This document shows positions 57,973 through 64,000 of a stretch of DNA of 64,000 nucleotides, piece after piece. Numbering within the stretch: position 1 is the stretch's first letter; each line of letters opens with the position of its first letter. This DNA is from Chloroflexota bacterium (lineage in GTDB: Bacteria; Chloroflexota; Anaerolineae; Anaerolineales; Villigracilaceae). The stretch covers positions 1 to 64,000 of the forward strand of contig JACRLC010000045.1 in the NCBI GenBank assembly GCA_016235425.1, read 5' to 3'. A program made the translations under genes and the position numbers. The notes under the pieces were generated by a model, which worked only from the letters and a program-made list of their open reading frames with translations, was not told the DNA's origin and ran no database searches.

Positions 57973-58905
57973 TTAATGATAGTAAGTCTCCCACACTTGC
58001 TCTGCGGTCAAGCCGGCTTCCATGAACAAAGTGTCCATGCCGCTGTAGATCGAATGGTCAACAGGAGTTAGTCTATCGATGGCGGGGCCAGTGATGACCT
58101 TAAGTAACTCCAGTCCCTCTTCCGTCTCCGAAATCTCTACCAGGGCCTGAACGATGACATCCTTCTGGTCAGCGGGAAAGTCTTCAGCAAAGGCAAAGCC
58201 ATTATGCGGGATTGGCGGAGAATCTGCCACAACAGGTACAACCGTATAAATGTCGGGAAATTCCTCCAACAGGCCTTCGCGTGCATCTACAAAGGTTGCG
58301 CCGGCATCGCATTGCCGTTCATACAGAACGCGTACAACGCCCTGATGCGAGCCGATGAATTGTGGATCGGCCTCCGGCGTGACATTGGCGGCCATCAACA
58401 TTAGCGATGGAATTACGTAACCTGACACTGACAGCGGATCCACCCAGCAAATGCTCCTGCCCTCGATATCAGCCAAGTCAAGGATACCGGCCTGATCGTG
58501 AGTGAGAATCTGCGCCTGATAATAGGTCTGACCTGTGTACACAGGGTTGATCGCAATCTGCGCGTTAGCAGTATCGTGCGTTACCATGTATGCTGACCAC
58601 ATTAGCCAGGCCATGTCAGCTTTATCTCTCTGAATCGCTTTGATAACCTTGTCATGACTGGTGACCCAATCCCCATGAGGAACTTTGACAACCACGTTAC
58701 GTCCCATCTTTTCCTCGATCATTTGCCCCAGTTGTCGAGCGGCGGCAAAGTACTCCGCATACGGGATATTGTTTGAGTTATAGGCGATGTACAAAGAAAT
58801 TGGCGCTTTACCTTTGCCCGCGCTTTGCACGGGTTGAGGCGTGGCGAGAATTAAAACTGCCAATAACAATAAGGCAATGCTCTTGAATACCGATTTTCGA
58901 TACAT
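57973..58905 (-). CDS. PhnD-like phosphate/phosphonate-type substrate-binding protein
   Basis: About 310 aa from ATG 58905 (MYRKSVFKSIALLLLA). Signal peptide ending near QPVQSAGK, no Cys lipobox. PhnD/TAXI-like type 2 binding fold: ARQLGQMIEEKMGRNVVVKV, DKVIKAIQRDKADMAWLMWSAY, ATFVDAREGLLEEFPDI. Members bind phosphonate, phosphite or other anions for an ABC importer, or act as sensor input. No permease or ATPase is nearby, so it is an orphan here. Confidence 0.82.
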   Translation of the reverse strand: MYRKSVFKSIALLLLAVLILATPQPVQSAGKGKAPISLYIAYNSNNIPYAEYFAAARQLGQMIEEKMGRNVVVKVPHGDWVTSHDKVIKAIQRDKADMAWLMWSAYMVTHDTANAQIAINPVYTGQTYYQAQILTHDQAGILDLADIEGRSICWVDPLSVSGYVIPSLMLMAANVTPEADPQFIGSHQGVVRVLYERQCDAGATFVDAREGLLEEFPDIYTVVPVVADSPPIPHNGFAFAEDFPADQKDVIVQALVEISETEEGLELLKVITGPAIDRLTPVDHSIYSGMDTLFMEAGLTAEQVWETYYH

Positions 58906-58944
58906 GAGACGCCTCCTTCTAATCGTTTCCGCCCACTTGTCCAA

Positions 58945-59412
58945 ACAGCCTCCACCATCATTCTAATGATTCTTCATCAAAACGCAATAGGCAGGACTGC
59001 TTGTTCTTGCTCGGTGAGTGTTTCCGATCCGTTATGAAATTCCTGTGTAATTTGGGGTGTTTCGCCGCTTGGTATTGATAGGTTTTGCCACGTGATGGCC
59101 CACTCCTCAGCATGACACGTTGTGGCTTGTGCGTGTCACCCTGAGCGGAGCGAAGGGTCTCGATCTTGCCGAGGAGTTGCTCTGCGATCCGAGATGCTTC
59201 GCTTCGCTACTAAGAAACAAGGGATTCAAACCCCTTTTTGCCACGGATTTCGCGGATGAGCACGAATTTTTAAAAACCAATTCGCGAAAATTCGCCTGCA
59301 CTGGCTCCAGGCCAGGGTGTAATCCGTGGCTGAGGTTTTGTTTCTTTCGCTTTGAACAGCGCTCTTCCCTGCGCTGTGGTTTTACTCAGCATGACACGAT
59401 AAAAAGTACAAT
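58945..59412. other. Repeat-rich spacer
   Basis: No gene is supported. It holds a TCACCCTGAGCGGAGCGAAG word (59137-59157), the GCCACGGATTTCGCGG...ATCCGTGGC element (59240-59330) and a GCGCTGT/AACAGCGC pair (59351-59382). Confidence 0.75.
59240..59330. repeat. GCCACGGAT...ATCCGTGGC inverted-repeat element
   Basis: 9-base perfect ends around AATTTTTAAAAACCAATTCGCG and CTGGCTCCAGGCCAG hairpins. Related to 15766-15832. Confidence 0.75.
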
Positions 59413-59883
59413 TCATATTTCGATTTTAAATCTCTTTAGCAACTTAACAAAATTTGACCAATCTTCCCTTCTATTGACCAATTTTGAACTTACGATGATT
59501 CTGTTCGCCATAATATTGCTTAGGCGATAAGAGAAGATTGCTTTGAAAGTTGCCTCGTCAATTAATTTCTTTTGAAGCATAATTTCACAATGTTCAAATA
59601 AGCCCATATAATCTTCAACTTTAGCCCAATCCTTCGTTGTCTTTGGCCCTTTTCCTTCCTTAGCCCATTTTCCTCCAGGCCTAAGATTTAGATGTACTTC
59701 ATCATGATTGGAAAACATTTTTTCAAGTTCTAACCAGAATTGTCCTCGGCTGATTTTTGTGTTCTGGTACATTTGGAAAAATGTAAACCATAAAGCTGCA
59801 ATAGCAATTAATATTCCACTTATGGTTGCAATATTTGCCCAATCGTCAAGCGTAAATGCAGTGATTATTTCTACAACATTCAT
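59413..59883 (-). CDS. Small membrane-anchored protein, DUF4760-like
   Basis: 156 aa, AT-rich. One N-terminal membrane helix (WANIATISGILIAIAALWFTFF, about 15-36) and a helical cytoplasmic domain with QFWLELEKMFSNHDEVHLNLRPGG and DYMGLFEHCEIMLQKKLID, which resembles DUF4760. The function is unknown. Its base composition is unlike the GC-rich class V aminotransferase gene next to it, so it may be acquired. Confidence 0.65.
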   Translation of the reverse strand: MNVVEIITAFTLDDWANIATISGILIAIAALWFTFFQMYQNTKISRGQFWLELEKMFSNHDEVHLNLRPGGKWAKEGKGPKTTKDWAKVEDYMGLFEHCEIMLQKKLIDEATFKAIFSYRLSNIMANRIIVSSKLVNRREDWSNFVKLLKRFKIEI

Positions 59884-59899
59884 GTTTACATCCTATAGT

Positions 59900-61297
59900 T
59901 TAACTCAACAACCCTCTCGCAAAGGACAGGAACGCCTGCACATCGTTGAAATTGGTGACCATGCCGACGGAGATCCTCACTGCGCCGCTGGATTTGCCGT
60001 CTATGCACTTGCGGAAGTCATCAATGGATAGTCTGTCTTGATGATTGGGCCTGGTGAAACAGACGTCGAGTTCGACGCGGGAGATGCCGAGGGCGATTTC
60101 GCCTGCGCCGGGGTTGCAGAAACAGCCCGTGCGAAGCGAGATGTTGACTTTGTTGGCTTCGCTTTCGATGAAGCGATGATCGAGGGCGACGCCGTCTTTG
60201 TCGTAAAAGTTGACAGTCACTGCGCCGCCGCGGCCTTCAGTGGTGTTGGGGCCGAACAAGCGCACAAGCGGTTCCCCGTTGCTGTGTTTCATGGCAGTCA
60301 GGTTATCGAGGAGCCAGCCCGTGAGCGTGCGGACACGTTCCGAGATGACATCGCAGCCGATGGATTCGATGTGCCTGAGTCCGATTTCGATGGCGGGGAT
60401 ATTCAAGTAATCGAGTGTGCCGTCTTCGAAGGCGGGTGCGCCATCGGCGAGATAATATTTGTCACCTTGCACGGAGGCGACGGTGATTGTCCCACCTGCG
60501 AACCAGGGGCGATGCAGCTTGGCAAGCGCGGATTTGCGCGCGAGCAATGCGCCGAGTCCCGTGGGATAGCCGAACATTTTGTAGAATGAAATCGGCGCAA
60601 AATCGGGCTTGACCTTGCCCAGGTCAAGTTTGTTGGTGGGGACGTACGCGGCCACGTCGAGGAGCACGTCCCAGCCGTGGGCGTGAGCCTTCTCGATCCA
60701 TTCGAGCGGATGTTTGACCGAGGAGAAATTGGATTGCGCGGGATAGGCAAAAAGGTTGTGTCCGTTTGTCGAAGGCCGCGCCAGTTCGAGGTCCAGTTGT
60801 GAAGCGTCGATGCGCATGTCCGGGAGGCCGACGGGGATGTAGGTCACATTTGCGCCGCGGGCGTGGGCAAATTCCCGAATCCCATTGACGGAATTGTGGT
60901 TGTCGAAAGTGAGGAGGTAGCGTCCGTTTGGAAAGGGATACGACTCACCGACGAGTTTGAGCGCACCGCTGGCATTGGACGTGAAGATGGCGAGATATTC
61001 TTCGGGGTCGGCGTTGAAGAATTTGAGGATGTATTCGCGTGCGCTCTCGACGAGACGCGTAGCCGCGAGCGAAGTGGGATTGGATGAGTGCGGATTGCCA
61101 TAGACGTGTTCGCCAAGCATTTGATGGTGCTTGCGAATCTGCGACTCTGCATAAATGCCGCCGCCCGTGTAATCGAGGTAGATGTGTTCGCCGAGGTCGA
61201 GACGGGCGTATTCGACTGTGCGGAGTTTATCTATGATTTCAGTTTCGGGGTAGGTTGGGTAGGCTTTGATGAAATCTATAAATTCAGGATTAGACAT
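59900..61297 (-). CDS. Class V aminotransferase (MoCo-sulfurase/cysteine desulfurase-like)
   Basis: 465 aa PLP enzyme. Substrate loop and PLP-phosphate region TSNASGALKLV, FDNHNSVNGIREFA, the PLP Asp in WDVLLDVAAYVPT, and the Schiff-base Lys in ISFYKMFGYPTGLGALL. The C-terminal RTGCFCNPG holds two Cys in the loop that carries the catalytic Cys in desulfurases and MoCo sulfurases. The order of motifs is nearest to the N-terminal domain of MOSC/MoCo sulfurases, but the MOSC domain is missing. Sulfur transfer is likely; the target is unknown. Confidence 0.85.
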   Translation of the reverse strand: MSNPEFIDFIKAYPTYPETEIIDKLRTVEYARLDLGEHIYLDYTGGGIYAESQIRKHHQMLGEHVYGNPHSSNPTSLAATRLVESAREYILKFFNADPEEYLAIFTSNASGALKLVGESYPFPNGRYLLTFDNHNSVNGIREFAHARGANVTYIPVGLPDMRIDASQLDLELARPSTNGHNLFAYPAQSNFSSVKHPLEWIEKAHAHGWDVLLDVAAYVPTNKLDLGKVKPDFAPISFYKMFGYPTGLGALLARKSALAKLHRPWFAGGTITVASVQGDKYYLADGAPAFEDGTLDYLNIPAIEIGLRHIESIGCDVISERVRTLTGWLLDNLTAMKHSNGEPLVRLFGPNTTEGRGGAVTVNFYDKDGVALDHRFIESEANKVNISLRTGCFCNPGAGEIALGISRVELDVCFTRPNHQDRLSIDDFRKCIDGKSSGAVRISVGMVTNFNDVQAFLSFARGLLS

Positions 61298-61370
61298 GGC
61301 GGGCTCTCCTGTGCCAATTTAACCACAGAAAAACCTTCTCGTTTTCACTTTCATCGCGCCAATATTGTAG

Positions 61371-62498
61371 TCAGGAATACTCGAAGTATTTTTTTAGATT
61401 AAGCATGTGCTTTTCGAGGAGGTGCCACGTCAATAAAGAGATAAGGATGGTGGCACCAAATGTCAGCACGACATAGGCAGAATACATTTTCCATCCTCTG
61501 AGTTGGGTATGCCAGAGAATTTCCAAAAGGACGATTGCGACGGGTACGTGAAATAAATACATTGAATAGCTGTATTTGCCAAAAAACGTCAGGATTTTGT
61601 TTCGGAAAAATCCCCGAAACATTGTTGTTTCAGGATAGGTTACGAGAATTGCCACCAGCGCTGTTGAAAAAAGCGCGGCGACCGTAAACCTGCCCATTGT
61701 CAAAGCCATATAGTTGTAGTCGGGTTGGGAGCCTTGAGGAAATGGTCCGATAAACAGGATGATGAACGTTAGTATCGCGGGCAGAAAGACGGGCATGGCG
61801 ATTTTGCGAATCTGTTCCTTCCAGTTCGTCCAGGTGAATGCAATTGCCAGCATCCCTCCCATGATCAAGCCTTCAAACCGGGTGATTGTGTTGTAGAAAA
61901 AAAATTTTGTGACCAGGTTTATGTCGTTGCTTAATAGGACCGCCGGTATGCGTGTGAGCAATGAAAACAGGATGACGCCGGCGCTGATCTTCAAGAGGGT
62001 TTCCTTGCGTATGAAGTAAACAATGGCAGGCCATATTAAGTAGAACTGTTCCTCCACAGCCAGGGACCAGGTCACCTTTAGATGTTGGGTGAAATTAACG
62101 TCGCTGATAAGCTCCATCCAATTTTGCTGGTACAAAAGCAGGTAGGGAAGGGCGCGCGGTATCTCAGGCGCGAAATCGGGATCCAGTACCGGGATAAAAA
62201 GGAGAATGACTGCAATACCAAGATAATACAGCGGAAAGATTCGCAAAATCCTGCGGACGTAGAAATTCTTGAAATAATTCTTTTCCTCTTTGGTCCGCAA
62301 CAAAATGGAAGTGATCAGGAACCCGGACAGGACGAAGAAAATATCCACGCCCACCCAGCCAATTGACGTCAGGCTTGTGATAAAAAGCAGGATCGGATGC
62401 TGTGTAAAATTATTAGCCCTGCCAAATGTGTGCAGGGCGATCACGAGGATTATTGCAATCCCTCGCAAGCCATCCAGTTCTTTTAATCGTTCATTCAT
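61371..62498 (-). CDS. Acyltransferase-3 family membrane protein (copy 2)
   Basis: About 375 aa, ten or eleven membrane helices, OatA/NodX-type. N-terminal KELDGLRGIAIILVIALHTFGR with the catalytic His, VDIFFVLSGFLITSILL, RRILRIFPLYY, and WSLAVEEQFYLIWP. These enzymes O-acylate cell-surface sugars. About 50-60 percent similar by eye to the upstream neighbour 62553-63677, a tandem duplicate. ATG 62498 (MNERLKEL) mirrors the start of that copy; ATG 62507 is three codons earlier. Confidence 0.9.
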   Translation of the reverse strand: MNERLKELDGLRGIAIILVIALHTFGRANNFTQHPILLFITSLTSIGWVGVDIFFVLSGFLITSILLRTKEEKNYFKNFYVRRILRIFPLYYLGIAVILLFIPVLDPDFAPEIPRALPYLLLYQQNWMELISDVNFTQHLKVTWSLAVEEQFYLIWPAIVYFIRKETLLKISAGVILFSLLTRIPAVLLSNDINLVTKFFFYNTITRFEGLIMGGMLAIAFTWTNWKEQIRKIAMPVFLPAILTFIILFIGPFPQGSQPDYNYMALTMGRFTVAALFSTALVAILVTYPETTMFRGFFRNKILTFFGKYSYSMYLFHVPVAIVLLEILWHTQLRGWKMYSAYVVLTFGATILISLLTWHLLEKHMLNLKKYFEYS

Positions 62499-62552
62499 GA
62501 CGACCATTTCCTTTTCGCCGCGGAGATCCTTGTTGTGCCTGCGCTGGTGTGA

Positions 62553-63677
62553 TCATTTATACTCAAAATGCCTCTTCAGGTTAAGCATGTGCTTTTCGAG
62601 CAGATGCCATGTCAACAAAGAGGCCAGAATCGTAATGACATAGGCCAGCGCTGTATAGGATACATACCCTTTCCATCCCCTGATCCCGGTGCGCCAGAGC
62701 GCTTCCAGAAGGAGTATCGAAATGGGCAAATGCAGCAGGTACATTGAATAACTGTATTTGCCAAAGAAGGCCAGCACGCTGTTTTGAAACACCCTGCGAA
62801 TGGTGGATTTTTCAGGGTGAGTCATCAAAGTGGCGATCAGGGCGGCAGAGAAGACTGCCGCAAGTGTATAGACGCCAAGCGTAAGCGGAATGCTGCCGAG
62901 CGCCGGGTTGGTATTGGGGAATACTGAAATGCACAGGGCCACAAACGCAGAAAGAGCAGCAAGAAAAACGGGAAAAGAAATGGGTTGAAGACGCGCTTTC
63001 CAGGCTGGATTGGTGAATAAGGCCGCGAGCAGGGCGCCGGAAACGAGCTCTTCGAAGCGCGAGAAGGTATTCAGGTAGAAAAACCTTGTTATCAGAAAAG
63101 TATCGTCCCAGAGCAGGGTGCACGAAATGCGCGTGATGATCGAAAGCACAATAATGCCGACGCTGATTTTTATCAGCGTTTCTCTGCGTGTGAAATAAAC
63201 GACCGTCGGCCATATCAGGTAGAACTGTTCTTCAATGGCAAGTGACCAGGTGACGAATAAATATGCGTTCAGCCCGGAACCGTCGGACAGGATCAACCAA
63301 TTTTGCTGGTACAGAAGAAGAAACGGGATCGCGTGTGGTACCCTGGCCGTATACTCAGGATCGAGAATTGGGGTAAAGAAAAGTATGAGTGTTATGCAAA
63401 TGTAGTACAGCGGAAAAATTCTCAAAGCCCGCCGCATGTAAAAATTCTTGAAGTAGTTTTTATCGTCCCTGGTTCGCAGGAGAATGGATGTGATCAGAAA
63501 GCCGGAAAGGACGAAGAAGATGTCCACGCCGACCCAGCCAAACGCGATCATGTTGCTGATGAAATACAGGGTTTCATGATGTGTAAAACTGTTTGCCCGT
63601 TTAAGAGTGTGCGCGGCTATGACAAGGATGATCGCGATTCCTCGAAGGCTGTCCAATTCCTTTGTGCGTTCATTCAT
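62553..63677 (-). CDS. Acyltransferase-3 family membrane protein (copy 1)
   Basis: 374 aa, same architecture: KELDSLRGIAIILVIAAHTLKRAN, VDIFFVLSGFLITSILLRTRDDKNYFKNFYMRRALRIFPLYY and WSLAIEEQFYLIWP, ending with HLLEKHMLNLKRHFEYK, nearly the same tail as in copy 2. It has no SGNH domain. The acyl acceptor is probably an exported glycan or lipid-linked sugar. The ABC exporter gene lies upstream on the same strand. Confidence 0.9.
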   Translation of the reverse strand: MNERTKELDSLRGIAIILVIAAHTLKRANSFTHHETLYFISNMIAFGWVGVDIFFVLSGFLITSILLRTRDDKNYFKNFYMRRALRIFPLYYICITLILFFTPILDPEYTARVPHAIPFLLLYQQNWLILSDGSGLNAYLFVTWSLAIEEQFYLIWPTVVYFTRRETLIKISVGIIVLSIITRISCTLLWDDTFLITRFFYLNTFSRFEELVSGALLAALFTNPAWKARLQPISFPVFLAALSAFVALCISVFPNTNPALGSIPLTLGVYTLAAVFSAALIATLMTHPEKSTIRRVFQNSVLAFFGKYSYSMYLLHLPISILLLEALWRTGIRGWKGYVSYTALAYVITILASLLTWHLLEKHMLNLKRHFEYK

Positions 63678-63734
63678 AAAGAGAAATTCCTTTGGCTGGT
63701 GATGGCTGATTTTAATGCCAAACCATGTATTTGT

Positions 63735-63766
63735 AACGAAAAGTCCCCGTCCTAAAGACGGGGACT
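63735..63766 (-). terminator. Intrinsic terminator after the ABC exporter gene
   Basis: On the minus strand AGTCCCCGTC and GACGGGGACT pair with a 5-base loop, followed by TTTTCG. Confidence 0.85.
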
Positions 63767-63782
63767 GCGGGTTGTGTTTCGA

Positions 63783-64000
63783 TTACTTCACCATTTCCAT
63801 CTCTTCCTGCTTCTTGAACTGGCTCATGTACAACTCGTAATAGAAGCCTTCTCTTGCAAGCAGTTCGTCGTGTACCCCGCGTTCGATGATCTGACCATCC
63901 TTGAGCACGAGGATCATATCCGCGTTGCGGATGGTGGAAAGGCGGTGGGCGATGACGAAGGATGTGCGTCCCTCGAGGAGCTGGTCGAATGCCTTTTGGA
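63783..64000 (-). CDS. ABC exporter ATPase, C-terminal part only (gene continues beyond the window)
   Basis: The last 72 codons of an ABC-B-type exporter half: [26 protein letters not shown] with the switch His (H in IAHRLST), [19 protein letters not shown], and a helical end [20 protein letters not shown]. This is the end of a nucleotide-binding domain of lipid/multidrug exporters such as MsbA or BmrA. The membrane domain and Walker motifs lie outside. The transported compound is unknown. Confidence 0.9.
   Translation of the reverse strand, partial: QKAFDQLLEGRTSFVIAHRLSTIRNADMILVLKDGQIIERGVHDELLAREGFYYELYMSQFKKQEEMEMVK

Overview
The window looks like part of a chromosome of an Anaerolineae-type Chloroflexota bacterium. 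This is an inference from gene content and style: secreted proteins with Thr/Pro linkers, lipoboxes, GT-C membrane glycosyltransferases, paired DUF2867 epimerases, a T-box upstream of valS, and a very high load of short dispersed palindromes. No 16S rRNA, tRNA, CRISPR array or intact transposase is visible.

Layout. Bases 1-2.9 kb: 3' part of a secreted M23-domain protein. 3-7 kb (minus): an esterase-valS operon under a valine T-box riboswitch, then a convergent TSUP permease. 7.8-18.4 kb (minus): one long B12 operon, read btuF-btuC-btuD-cobO-cobT-cobS-cbiZ-cbiB-cobC-cobQ-cobU from a consensus promoter and a cobalamin riboswitch. It covers corrinoid uptake, adenosylation, remodelling by CbiZ and nucleotide-loop assembly. 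18.4-21.3 kb: two tandem NAD(P)-binding/DUF2867 proteins. 21.4-23.9 kb: comEC. 24-27.9 kb: an AT-rich accessory island lying beyond a duplicated comEC 3' end, with a membrane PLD-like/lamin-tail protein and a restriction-modification pair whose nuclease gene has an in-frame amber codon. 28.3-34.3 kb (minus): maf, a class B penicillin-binding lipoprotein, rsgA, holB, DUF2277 and a B3/4-domain gene. 34.7-42.6 kb (plus): xpt, a HIT protein, guaA, a Gly-run membrane protein, a VWA-like/FHA protein, a PP2C phosphatase and a GT87-like enzyme. 42.9-45 kb: a GEMM-I (c-di-GMP type) riboswitch in front of a secreted beta-helix protein. 45-64 kb: plsY, an AftB-like GT-C enzyme, a two-gene membrane operon of unknown function, a toroid-fold protein, an MFS exporter, a TMADH-like flavoprotein, small enzymes, a HU-like gene with a strong promoter/operator, a PhnD-like binding protein, a class V aminotransferase, two tandem acyltransferase-3 proteins and the 3' end of an exporter ABC gene.

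The most unusual property is the dispersed repeats. Several palindrome families sit not only between genes but in frame inside valS and an epimerase gene, at the ends of cobC, cbiZ and btuC, and inside variable parts of two riboswitches (T-box and cobalamin). The second notable item is the comEC 3'-end duplication bordering the island.
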